A stretch of 64,000 bases of DNA from Setophaga petechia (GCA_024362935.1 JANCRA010000124.1:1240001-1304000), one strand, 5' to 3'; counted from the first letter of the stretch, positions 18,980 through 28,116 are shown. Numbers and translations: made by a program. The notes: generated by a model from the letters alone, not told the origin.

Positions 18980-20245
18980 ATGGGGCAGGACCACATCTGC
19001 CTCGATGGTAACACAGCCGACAGCCCCCTTTCAGCGAGCCTCGTGGGGATCCCTCAGATACCTGAAAAACTGCCAGAGCCCCTGGGGTCAGCCTTTATAC
19101 CGCTGCTGCCCGCCCACGGAAAAACCAGTTTCGGGCAATACCCCAGGAGTGCTTGGGCAGCTGGGGTAGGCAGTCTTCCCCACCTACAGGCTGCCCCCCA
19201 GGAATTAGAGCTGCTCGGTTCAGATCCGGCTTCACTGTGCTTTCAGTTTTCCCCCCCATGGCAAGTCGACCCTGCTAATAGCTCTTTTGTGATCTTTCGA
19301 CAACACAAAACGCAATTTATGGCTAAGCAGTGGTGTCTTGCCACCATCCTTATCCCTTCCCCCACTTCTTTAAATGGTCCAGCGTTTCAACTTCCCCGAG
19401 GCACCTTTTTTATTTGTGGAGACCGAGCTTGGGTTGGCATCCCCCCTCAGTTTGTCGGAGGGCCCTGTACTTTTGGGCAGCTGAGCCTCTTCTCTCCCAC
19501 AAAACACCAAATTCTTAATTGGATCAAAATTAATGAGTCTACTAGATTGGCACACAAAAAAAGGGACCTCTCAGAATTAGGTCCCAACTGTGATTCAGAC
19601 ATTACTCATTGGGGATATTCCCGCAGGATGGCTACTACAATCCTGCTCCCTTGGGCAGGCATAGCCAAAGCGCTCGGCGAATTGGGCCAGCTTGAGTGCT
19701 GGGTGTTGAAGCAGGCCAATGTTACATCAGCTGCCCTAGCGGACCTCCTTTCAGATGAGGAGACAACGAGGCGCGCCACCCTTCAAAATCGGGCTGCCAT
19801 TGACTTCCTCCTCCTTCTAAACCATCACACATGCGAGGAATTTGAAGGGCTGTGCTGTTTCAATCTAACATCTAAGGCTGAAGATGCGAGGATTTCCATT
19901 CGCAAACTAAAAGATATGATCCACGAAATCAAAGAAGATAACTCTGACTGGCTGGGAGACACCTTTAAAGGGCTAGGCCTGTCTGGGTGGATAAGCTCTC
20001 TTCTAAAAGATGCTCTTATGTTTGTGTTAATCTTTATAATTTTAATTGTCTTCTGGCATCTTGTTAAGTGCTTTCTTTCTAGACCCTTTCCGGGAACGCC
20101 TTCGGTGAACTTTGTTACAACAACTTTACCCTCACCCGAAGCGGAAACCGAGTCCGCCGAGTACATTGAAATGCAAATGGTTGTGCCACCAAGTCGTGAG
20201 ATGCCATATCCCATGGATTTGCCTTTCCAAGGGCTGCCGGAGTGA
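18980..20245 (+). CDS. env: ERV-B Env (open frame, native start apparently lost)
   Basis: From the first Met, 421 residues. The open frame extends upstream past the splice acceptor at 18839 without any Met. The upstream part encodes a signal-peptide-like segment (LALIGFFISVADS), so the true N-terminus should lie there. At the place where ERV-A env has its ATG, ERV-B appears to read AAG. The surface subunit is short (about 200 residues). A basic cleavage site HKKR is near residue 197. The transmembrane subunit has an immunosuppressive-like LQNRAAIDFLLLL block followed by CEEFEGLCC (CX6CC). A membrane anchor (DALMFVLIFIILIVFW) and a tail of about 70 residues complete it. The Env type matches alpha/gammaretroviruses, not classical betaretroviruses. 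Confidence 0.88.
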   Translation: MGQDHICLDGNTADSPLSASLVGIPQIPEKLPEPLGSAFIPLLPAHGKTSFGQYPRSAWAAGVGSLPHLQAAPQELELLGSDPASLCFQFSPPWQVDPANSSFVIFRQHKTQFMAKQWCLATILIPSPTSLNGPAFQLPRGTFFICGDRAWVGIPPQFVGGPCTFGQLSLFSPTKHQILNWIKINESTRLAHKKRDLSELGPNCDSDITHWGYSRRMATTILLPWAGIAKALGELGQLECWVLKQANVTSAALADLLSDEETTRRATLQNRAAIDFLLLLNHHTCEEFEGLCCFNLTSKAEDARISIRKLKDMIHEIKEDNSDWLGDTFKGLGLSGWISSLLKDALMFVLIFIILIVFWHLVKCFLSRPFPGTPSVNFVTTTLPSPEAETESAEYIEMQMVVPPSREMPYPMDLPFQGLPE

Positions 20246-20332
20246 CAAAAAGAAGAACTGACCTCAAAGACTGTTAAAAGACTGTTTACTTTTCTTCTTT
20301 TTTCACCTGCTCCTCCCCCCTCCTTTTTGTGT

Positions 20333-20346
20333 AAAAAAGGGGGAGA
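20333..20346 (+). promoter_or_regulatory. ERV-B polypurine tract
   Basis: AAAAAAGGGGGAGA directly abuts the TG of the 3' LTR. An identical tract precedes the ERV-A 3' LTR. Confidence 0.92.
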
Positions 20347-21155
20347 TGTTGCAGTGCGCTCGCGTTTCCTTTTATTTTATAAAATTGTACGGGTTCAGTT
20401 AAATGTACCTTGTTGGTTTGTTTAGTCTCCCCCCCGCATTGTTGCAAATGGTTCTGTCCCCAGTTCTGCCCACCCCAGGCCCCTCCCATGGGTAATCGAG
20501 CACACCACGTCAGTTACTCTCTCTCCCTCTTTCTTATCCAATCTGGCTCTGCTTGTCCACTGTCTGTCATTTCCCATCCCAGCCCCTGTTCCAGAAAGTT
20601 CAGCTCTACCAGGATCAGGGTTGGTTCTCCTGTCCAGGCCACCCCCTTGACCCGCCTTTCTACGAACTCTATTCGCCTCTAGCTCTGCCCTTCTGTCGCT
20701 CTGCCCAATCTCTTTAGATTATCTTTACTCCGCCTCTCCCCTTTTTAAGGTCGCTTCACACTGTAACTTTGGCTGAGCTCAGAGACCGGAGACCCCGTCC
20801 GAAGCTCTGTCTCTGTCCCTTGGCATTCGTCCCCTGCCTTTTCTCCCAGTTGGATTTCCCCTCGGATTAGCAGTAATAAACTGTTGGTCTGCTCGCAGAG
20901 GACGAGTGCTGTGTCCTTCCTTCTATCCCTCTGCTGACGGCGCTGGCGGCCTCCTATCCCTCTCCTGAGGGTCCAAGGCGTGAAGCCCCCCCACCTGAGA
21001 CGTGGGAGGTCACTGCCTTAGGGGAAGGGCTTTCCCGAGACAGTCTCCACACCGGAGCCGTTGCTCGCTGCCTCAGCCCTTCTCCCCCCAGGACCTGTTG
21101 GCCTGTGCTGCCCCCCTTGGATTGCCAGCCGGGATTCGCAGGGCGGACTCCAGCA
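20347..21155 (+). repeat. ERV-B 3' LTR
   Basis: 809 bases, AATAAA at 20875-20880. It differs from the 5' LTR by about eleven substitutions and one extra C in a C run. Confidence 0.95.
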
Positions 21156-21161
21156 GGGTGC
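21156..21161. repeat. Target-site duplication GGGTGC, right copy (ERV-B)
   Basis: It follows the CA of the ERV-B 3' LTR and belongs to ERV-A gag sequence. Confidence 0.9.
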
Positions 21162-21664
21162 CTTCGGTCCCGGTGTCTCATATCTTCCAGGGGCCGATGG
21201 AATCATTCGATGACTTCGTGGTGCGGCTCCAGATGGCGGCTGAAGCAGAAGAGCCGGACGAGAGGGCGCGGGAGAAAATGGTAACACTCCTGGCAAGCAC
21301 CAACGCCAACGCGCCCTGCAGGACCGCTATCCTGAGCCTGCCCCTGCATCCTCGTCCGGCGCTCCGTGACCTCCTGGAAGTGTGTGCTGCAAAGGTACCA
21401 GTAGCACCGAAGGCGCCCGGCGAGAAGTCTGCAACATCGACGCGTCGGGTGGCCTTCGCCGACCTCCAGGAGGCAGCCGCCGCAGCCGCACCATCACCGT
21501 CGGCCCATCGTCCGGGACCCAGCACCCCCAACGGAGGAAGATGCCATCTGTGCCACGCGGAGGACCACTGGATGCCTGACTGTCCGCTCCGCAAGGAGTT
21601 TTTCATCTTTCGGAGGGAGCGACAGTCAGGTGTCCAAGGAGGAGGAGCCCCAAAAAACTCCTAA
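21162..21664 (+). pseudogene. gag: ERV-A gag, 3' part
   Basis: This is the continuation of the gag frame broken at 11565; codon phase is preserved across the ERV-B insertion. It contains the major homology region (SHIFQGPMESFDDFVVRL, around 21178-21232), the capsid C-terminal domain and one CCHC zinc knuckle, CHLCHAEDHWMPDC (21542-21583). The stop is TAA at 21662-21664, directly after an A AAA AAC heptamer. The Met-led frame that appears to start at 21002 begins inside the ERV-B LTR and is an artefact of the junction. Confidence 0.92.
21652..21658 (+). promoter_or_regulatory. A AAA AAC heptamer at the ERV-A gag end
   Basis: The heptamer is in zero-frame phase with gag. A hairpin with stem GCGCAG/CTGCGC (21669-21674 with 21681-21686) follows ten bases later. 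The -1 frame after it, however, meets TGA at 21826-21828 before the protease. Confidence 0.8.
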
Positions 21665-23970
21665 AGGAGCGCAGCCCACCCTGCGCGCTGACAGAAGTGC
21701 GGGCGGGAAAACACCTAAAGCCAGGGGGAGGGGGCCCAATTCCCAGACACGCTCGCCGCCAGCTGAGCCCAGTCCACCAGGGCTCCGTGACTGTTTTTCC
21801 ACCGGACGGGACTTCTCCATGGACTTGACCTTAGGCGCGGATGATCCTCGCCTTTCTCGTTCTGACCTGGGCCCTTCACCGGAACCCATTTTAACCAACT
21901 CTTTCTGTGGTTCCTCTTTCAGGCTTGAGACGACGCGACCTTTCCACTTCACCGATTCCAACGTCCATGCGTTGTCCGTCTGCCCGAAGGCCCCAGGTAA
22001 TTGGGAACCCGACCAGCAATTCATTGTTGTGGGAGACACCGAAGTGACACCCCAAGATCTTCAAGTGCTTCCTGCTTTGGTGTCCGCAGACCAGCGTTCA
22101 TGCGTCATCAGGTGCAGGTGTCTACATCCCCCACTGTTCCTCCCTGCAGGAGAGGTGGTGGCCCAGGCCATTTCAATAAAGTCAAATACCCCTTCGGTTG
22201 CCTGGGCCGAACACCTGGGGCGGGCAAAGCCTCGCCTCGCCTGTCAGCTTTCCCGGGGGGGGGACACGATTTCCATCAGGGGGATGCTAGACACCGGGGC
22301 AGATGTGACGATCATTCCCTCTCGGGAATGGCTGTCACACTGGGAGCTGCAGAACGTGGATGGCCGCATCCAAGGTGTTGGGGGGACCCAATTGGCACGT
22401 CAGTCGAAGAGCATCGTACAAATTAAGGGACCGGATGGGCAATTGGCTAGTGTTCGCCCATTCGTTTTGGATTATGTTGAGCCTCTCTGGGGGAGAGATA
22501 CCCTTGCCCAGTGGGGAGCCACAATTGACCTGCCGGCTCCCCAGGTTTTTCGGGCAGCGGTCACTGAACAGCGCCCTACCTGGAGACTGAATTGGAAGTC
22601 TGATAAACCAGTCCAGGTAGCTCAGTGGCCGCTCAACAAGCAAAAATTAAAGGCGCTGGTGGAGCTCGTTGAGGAGCAAGTCCAGAAGGGCAACCTGGTG
22701 GAGACCATGTCTGAATGGAACTCCCCAGTGTTTGTCATTCGCAAGTCATCTGGAAAGTGGCGGCTCCTCACCGACCTCCGCAAAGTGAACGAAATTATTG
22801 AAGATATGGGTACTCTCCAGCCAGGGATGCCGTCCCCAGCGATGCTCCCCCAAAATTGGAATTTGGCTGTAATAGACATAAAAGATTGTTTTTTCCAAAT
22901 TCCTCTTTACCCGGATGACGCCCCACGTTTTGCGTTCACGGTGCCCACCTTAAACCGTGAAGCTCCCGGGAAGCGCTACCACTGGCGAGTTTTGCCGCAA
23001 GGCATGAAATGTAGTCCCATAATATGCCAGTGGTATGTTGTTTCTCTGCTCCAATCTATCCGCACCGAATGTTCGGATTTCATCATTTATCATTATATGG
23101 ATGACGTGCTGGTCTGCGCCCCCAATGATGACTTGCTGGTCCACGCGCTCTCCCGCGTGACTGATTGTCTTGTTGCCGCAGGGTTTGAGCTCCAGGGCAA
23201 AAAGATTCAACGGATGCCGCCTTGGAAGTACTTAGGCCTGGAGATCACCAAGCGGACCATTGCTCCGCAAAAATTGGCCATTCACCATCAGGTGAAAACC
23301 CTAGCGGATGTTCACCAGCTGTGTGGGGCGTTGAATTGGGTGAGACCCTGGCTAGGCATCACCACTGAGGACCTAGCCCCCCTTTTCAGTTTATTGAAAG
23401 GGGGAGAGGAGCTTAGTTCTCCTAGGGAACTCACCCCAGAAGCAAACACAGCACTTGAGAAAATCAAAAACTTGATCGAGGCAAGGCAGGCCCATCGTTG
23501 CCATCCGGGCCTGCCCTTCAAATTTATTATCCTTGGGAACCTGCCACATCTTCACGGCATGATCTTTCAGTGGGATGAGTCCCGGAAAGCCCTCAAAACA
23601 CCTAAGAGGGAGAGGACGGACCCAGGCTTGAGCGACCCCCTCTTGATTATAGAGTGGGTGTTCCTCAGTCATCATAGGTCCAAGAGAATCACTAGGCCAC
23701 ACGAACTGGTGGCGGAACTGATCCGCAAGGAAAGATCGCGGATCAGGGAGCTGGCAGGTGTGGATTTCGCATGCATACATATCCCAATTGAGCTTAAATC
23801 TGGTAAGTTGAGATCCAAAATTTTAAATCAACTTCTTGAGGAGAGCGAAGTTTTGCAGTTCGCTCTGGCAGAGTACACCGGGAAGATTGAAATTGGTCAT
23901 CCACCGCATGCCCTCTTTAATGAGGACATGCAGTTCAAATTTTCCCTTAAGAAAATTCAGAGTCCCACTC
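21665..23970 (+). pseudogene. pro-pol: ERV-A protease and reverse transcriptase (fused frame)
   Basis: One open frame runs from before 21665 to a stop at 24077 and carries both protease and reverse transcriptase, unlike ERV-B where pro and pol overlap in different frames. A dUTPase-like segment (about 21925-22180) precedes the protease motif LDTGADVTIIP with DTGA at 22290-22301. The reverse transcriptase shows LPQGMKCSP and YMDD at 23094-23105. The frame is +1 (equivalently -2) to gag, so a single -1 slip at 21652-21658 would not reach it. Near 23970 the polymerase reading passes to another frame, which truncates the protein before RNase H. Confidence 0.88.
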
Positions 23971-25383
23971 GATGCTCTGACAGTTTTTACAGACGCGTCC
24001 GGAGGATCCCACAAGTCAGTCATGACTTGGAAAGACCCTCAGACTCAGCAGTGGGAGATGGATGTTGCCATCGTTGAGGGCTCCCCTCAAGTTGCTGAGT
24101 TGGATGCAGTCGTCAGAGCATTCGAGAAATTCAAAGATAAACCTTTTAATTTGGTCACGGACTCGGCTTTTGTTGCCGGTGTAGTCGCCCGAGCAGAGAA
24201 TGCTGTCCTCGAGGAAGTTTCTAATTTGGCCCTATTTAATTTGCTCTCGAAATTGATAAAACTCATCTCCCACCGAGAGCAAAGCTATTATGTCATGCAT
24301 GTGAGATCACACACCGATTTGCCTGGGTTCATTGCGGAGGGGAACCGATTGGCCGATAGCCTCGCTTCCCCGGCCGAGTGGGCGCTTGCCCACGCGGTGC
24401 AATGGGCCCCGCTCCCAGACGTGTTCCGCCAGGCAAAGATCAGTCACCAGTTGTTTCACCAAAATGCGCCTGGCTTGGTCCGCCAATTCCAACTTACGCG
24501 TGACCAAGCCAAGGCCATTGTGGCCACATGCCCTCATTGCCAGCGGGACCAGCTACCATCTTTGCCCGCTGGCGCAAATCCCCGGGGGCTTTCCAGCTGT
24601 GAAGTGTGGCAGATGGATGTCACAAAAGTTCCCCAATTCGACCGCCTCAAATACGTCCATATCTCAGTGGACACTTTCTCGAGTGCCATCTTTGCTTCTG
24701 CCCACACAGGGGAGAAAGCCAAAGATGTCATCAGACACCTTCTTCAGGCTTTCTCCGTGTTGGGCATTCCTAAGGTTCTCAAAACAGACAACGGGCCTGC
24801 ATACTTGTCCAGGGAGCTCAGGAGCTTCCTGCAGCAATGGGGAATAGAACATAAGACCGGCATCCCCTATTCCCCCACGGGACAAGCCGTGATTGAGAGG
24901 ACCCACCAGAGCCTAAAAAGGGTTCTAGCCCATCTGTCTCCGGCAATGAAGGTGGAGTCCCCTCATTCCCAATTATCTCGGGCGCTTTACACCATCAACT
25001 TCTTGAATTGTTCGTTTGAAAACCTCAACCCGCCCATTGTGCGGCACTTCGGGCAGCACGGCAGTCTCGGCCTGAAAGAGAAACCGCCAGTTCTAGTGAA
25101 GGACCCAGAGACCTGGCGATTGGAGGGACCATTTGATCTTATCACCTGGGGTCGAGGGTATGCTTGTGTTTCCACCCCGACAGGCCCCAGGTGGGTCCCT
25201 TCTCGCTGGGTCTGGCCCTTTGTGCCCAGAACGAGAAAGGTGACAACATCCACGCCGCAGGTCAAAGTCGCAAGCTGGCGGCGGAGACGGAAGGATTGGG
25301 AGACCACCCTTTTCCCCATCAACACCCTATTTGACCCTGACCTCTATCCTGACCACCCCCCTGGCAAGCCCCCCGATTTCTAA
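23960..25383 (+). pseudogene. pol: ERV-A RNase H and integrase (after a frameshift)
   Basis: After a single-frame change around 23965-23975 the pol reading continues open to the stop at 25381-25383. RNase H blocks are VFTDASGGSHKS, AELDAVVRAF, VTDSAFV and EGNRLADSL. Integrase blocks are HQLFHQN with CPHCQ, WQMDVTKV, KTDNGPAY and GQAVIERTHQS. The C-terminal part has GYACVSTPTGPRWVP. Every catalytic residue is retained; only the frameshift separates this half from the reverse transcriptase. Compared with ERV-B at the same place, one base appears to be missing, or two extra. Confidence 0.88.
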
Positions 25384-25392
25384 TATGTTTTC

Positions 25393-25405
25393 CTTATTAT
25401 TTTAG
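25393..25405 (+). promoter_or_regulatory. Probable env splice acceptor of ERV-A
   Basis: A T-rich tract (CCTTATTATTTTAG) ends about 18 bases before the env ATG at 25423. Confidence 0.55.
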
Positions 25406-25422
25406 TTATCCTAGACCCAGCC

Positions 25423-26772
25423 ATGGCCCGAGGAGTGAGTGCTGCGCTGCTTGTCCTCACCATCCTCATGTGCGGCACAGTCCTCGGAGAGTCTGACCTC
25501 GTTCCCCAGCCCAGGAACAACATTTGGAAGGCATTAGCCAGCTCTCTCGGCCAGGACCGCATTTGCCTCCACGCTGAATCAGCCACAGACCCTCTGTCGT
25601 CTCGTCTGGTGGGGATCCCGGTTCCCTCCCGTGATTACCCCTCCCCTTTAAGTTCCTTAGCCCAAATCAAAAATCAGGATCCTACAGAGGCTTGGAGAAG
25701 ATCCATCAACCTCCTTCCTCCCTCTCCTGAAGAGCCTCTGAAATTTGAGCTGCTCGGTTCCGCCAAAGCCCCTCAATGCTTTCAGTTCTCTGTACCCTAT
25801 AGTTTTGTCAAATCTATCCGTTCCAACGACCCTCAGTGGACCCAGGTCGGAGGAGGATCCAGCAACCAATGGTGCGCCGAGTCCTTCTCCGCCCGAGGTC
25901 CAACAACACCCGATTTCCAACCCCGTCATTTACCCCAGGGTTTTTATTTGATTTGCGGAAACCGAGCGTGGAACGGCATCCCCTCTCGCCTGTTAGGAGG
26001 CCCATGCACGATTGGTCATGTGTCGCTGTTCACTCCCAGCATGCCTAAATTGGAGAATTGGCCTGCCAAAAATTCTGAAGAGAAAGTAATTCGGCAGAAA
26101 AAAGATTTAACAGAATTCGGCCCGGACTGTGACTCCAAAATTTACCATTGGAACAAAGGCAAAAGAGTTGCAGTCTCTTTGTTCCTGCCATGGGTTTTGG
26201 CCGGGAAGGCCATTGGCGAATTGGGTAAATTAGAGTGCTGGTCAGTGAGACAAGCGAATCTAACTTCCACTGCCATCGTGGGACTTTTAACAGACGAGAA
26301 AATAACCAGACAGGCGACGCTGCAAAATAGAGCAGCAATAGATTACCTCCTGCTTCTACACCATCACCGCTGTGAGGAATTTGAGGGTCTGTGCTGCTTC
26401 AATTTAACATCTAAAGCACAAAACGTGCAAAAAGCGTTGGAGGACATGCAGAGCCTGGTCACTGACATCAAGAGAGAGACCGAAGACTGGCTGGGGAACT
26501 TGCTCTCTGGACTTGGGCTTTCAGGCTGGGCTGGGTCCCTTTTAAAAGACATTTTGTTTGGAGTTTTTATTATTTTAGCAGTCGTCCTCGGGTGCTCCAT
26601 AGTGTGGGCAGTGGTCCGCAAGCTGGTCTCGAGGCTGGTTCCTCACAGTATCAACATGGTCCACTTCCCCGTCAACGAAGTGGACCCAGAAGACCCCGAG
26701 ACCAGCTCATGTCATCAGGAGATCACCCCACCTCCAGCAGAACCTGAGAGCGACTGCGAGCAAGAAGTTTAA
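25423..26772 (+). CDS. env: ERV-A Env, intact open frame
   Basis: 449 residues from an ATG in good context (GCCATGG). Residues 1-22 are a signal peptide (hydrophobic ALLVLTILMCGTVLG). The surface subunit extends to a basic RQKK site near residue 226. The transmembrane subunit contains LQNRAAIDYLLLL followed by CEEFEGLCC (CX6CC, so a covalently linked Env), a membrane anchor (GVFIILAVVLGCSIVWAVV) and a tail of about 65 residues. No stop or frameshift is seen. It is expressed, if at all, from a spliced message using the acceptor just upstream. It is the only complete gene left in ERV-A. Its type matches alpha/gammaretroviral Env while its Pol is class II. Confidence 0.92.
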   Translation: MARGVSAALLVLTILMCGTVLGESDLVPQPRNNIWKALASSLGQDRICLHAESATDPLSSRLVGIPVPSRDYPSPLSSLAQIKNQDPTEAWRRSINLLPPSPEEPLKFELLGSAKAPQCFQFSVPYSFVKSIRSNDPQWTQVGGGSSNQWCAESFSARGPTTPDFQPRHLPQGFYLICGNRAWNGIPSRLLGGPCTIGHVSLFTPSMPKLENWPAKNSEEKVIRQKKDLTEFGPDCDSKIYHWNKGKRVAVSLFLPWVLAGKAIGELGKLECWSVRQANLTSTAIVGLLTDEKITRQATLQNRAAIDYLLLLHHHRCEEFEGLCCFNLTSKAQNVQKALEDMQSLVTDIKRETEDWLGNLLSGLGLSGWAGSLLKDILFGVFIILAVVLGCSIVWAVVRKLVSRLVPHSINMVHFPVNEVDPEDPETSSCHQEITPPPAEPESDCEQEV

Positions 26773-26855
26773 TATTTTAAAGACCTTTGATTATGGACAT
26801 TTTACAATTAATTTCCCCTTCAAACTTACCTTCAGTTTTCTTTTTGTTTTTGTGT

Positions 26856-26869
26856 AAAAAAGGGGGAGA
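26856..26869 (+). promoter_or_regulatory. ERV-A polypurine tract
   Basis: AAAAAAGGGGGAGA immediately before the 3' LTR, identical to that of ERV-B. Confidence 0.92.
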
Positions 26870-27642
26870 TGTTGCGGTGCGCCCCCGCAATCTCCCTCCC
26901 CCTGGTTCGGTTTACTTTAAATTTATTGTATTAGTTTCTATTGTTCAAGATGGCGCTTGCCGGGTTCCCCCTCCCCCTGTTTTTCCCCAGCAGAGCTGTC
27001 CGTCTTTTAGTTGCTAAGTTACTCCCGCCTTTTTGTATCAAGTAGTCCCCACCCCTGTATCTTAAGTTGTCAGCCTGCCTGCCTGTCACTCTCTGTCCCT
27101 GCCTGCTTCTCCAGAACATTCTCCCCAGGGCAGAGGGTGATTGGGCAGGAGAGGGCTGTCCCACCCCCTGTGTAATTTCATTTGTTGTTACCCTATGTCA
27201 TTTATGTTGTATGTTAAGTTCATTGGCCAGGGGAAGGGGTTCACCTCCCCCTGGACCCTCTATATATGTTGTGTTCGCCCCACCCCTCGGGGCAGTCCTC
27301 TGCAGCCACCCTACTCACCTGTACCTTCCCTATCCCTGAATAAACCCTTTTCCCTGCTGTGGAAGACTGCTGCCTCACGTCTCTTCTATCCACCTCTGCT
27401 CGTGACTCGTCGTTGTTGGTGCTTGGCCTGGCGGAGCTGCCTTCCCCACCAAGACGTTGTTGGTGCTTGGCCTGGCGGAGCTGCCTTCCCCACCAAGACG
27501 TGGGGAGAGCTCCGGGAAGGGCATTGACTCACAGTTACTCCCGCCGGGGAAACCCTGAGTCCGCAGCTGCCTGTGCCCGCAAACCAGGCTGTTGGCTGTG
27601 CAACTCTGTGGAGCAGCCGGGCTCTACTTCGGCACTGCCACA
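26870..27642 (+). repeat. ERV-A 3' LTR
   Basis: 773 bases; the 44-base excess over the 5' LTR is entirely explained by a tandem duplication at 27413-27500. TATATATG is at 27261-27268 and AATAAA at 27339-27344. Confidence 0.95.
27413..27500 (+). repeat. 44-base tandem duplication within the ERV-A 3' LTR
   Basis: Two perfect head-to-tail copies (27413-27456 and 27457-27500), starting TTGTTGGTGC and ending CCAAGACG. They lie downstream of the polyadenylation signal. The 5' LTR has one copy. Confidence 0.95.
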
Positions 27643-27648
27643 TTGGAT
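27643..27648. repeat. Target-site duplication TTGGAT, right copy (ERV-A)
   Basis: It follows the CA of the ERV-A 3' LTR; ERV-C sequence continues on the minus strand beyond it. Confidence 0.9.
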
Positions 27649-28116
27649 ACTTCTGTTGAACTGGAGACAAAACTTGTGTGACAAAATATTGGCAAATTAT
27701 AGGTGATTTCTTCATTTCTAAAGGCAATGTTTTCCAGTGCTATCTCTGCATAGGTTCTCTTTGATTGATGACTGGAACTGAAAAGGCAAATCTTGGAGCA
27801 TCGTCAGGATGAAGTGGGATATGGAAAAAACAATCCTTTCAATCAATGGCAATGAGAGGCCAGTGTTTTGGGATCATTGATAAAGAAGGAAGTCCAGGCT
27901 GAAGAGGTCCCATGTCTTTAATCACTTGATTGATCTTCAGGTCGTGAAACAACCTCCAGGAGTCCAATGTCTTCTTGTGGGTGACGAATACTGGTGAATA
28001 CCAGGAACTCTTTTTGGGTGGCATGTGACCTTCTTCTAATTGCTCCTTTACCAGTCTTTTACAACTATTCCATTTTTTTCTCTGTTAAAGGCCATTGATC
28101 AATCCATATAGGATGG
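27649..28116 (-). pseudogene. pol: ERV-C reverse transcriptase, N-terminal half
   Basis: Read on the minus strand from 28116 downward, it shows SSWYSPVFV near 28005, WRLFHDL near 27965, [10 protein letters not shown] near 27910 and PLIAID near 27845. An in-frame stop follows, and then a DCFF-type strand. LEMKKSPIICQYFV comes near 27715, just before the ERV-A insertion point. This is the fingers/palm start of a class II reverse transcriptase. At least one stop lies between the start and the ERV-A site. The palm motif continues at 8879 on the other side of ERV-A. Confidence 0.82.

Larger units (their letters stand above)
11566..21155 (+). mobile_element. ERV-B: full-length class II provirus inside ERV-A gag
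   Basis: A 9590-base plus-strand provirus with LTRs of 808 and 809 bases, a six-base target duplication, Lys-type primer site, polypurine tract and open gag, pro, pol and env frames. It is related to ERV-A (similar Gag start, Pol and Env) but has a different LTR. LTRs differ by roughly eleven substitutions and one indel (count by eye, about 1.4%). Apart from the missing env start codon I see no lesion in its coding capacity. It must be younger than ERV-A by nesting. Confidence 0.95.
8886..27642 (+). mobile_element. ERV-A: class II provirus, interrupted by ERV-B
   Basis: A plus-strand provirus bounded by two near-identical LTRs and a six-base target duplication. Discounting ERV-B and one GGGTGC copy, its length is about 9.16 kb. 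Order: LTR, Lys-type primer site, leader, gag, pro-pol, env, polypurine tract, LTR. It is inserted in the opposite orientation into the reverse transcriptase of ERV-C. Gag is split by ERV-B at 11565/21156, pol carries one frameshift near 23970, and env is open. LTRs differ by about nine substitutions plus one tandem duplication (count by eye), so it is young. Confidence 0.95.

Noticed and set aside
20410..20682. Frames in the ERV-B LTRs (11629-11868, 20410-20682, 12220-12558)
   Set aside because: LTR-internal chance frames duplicated because the LTRs are duplicated.
21002..21160. Met-led start of an apparent fusion protein reading from the ERV-B 3' LTR into ERV-A gag
   Set aside because: The first 53 codons are LTR sequence; the frame is an accident of the insertion junction.
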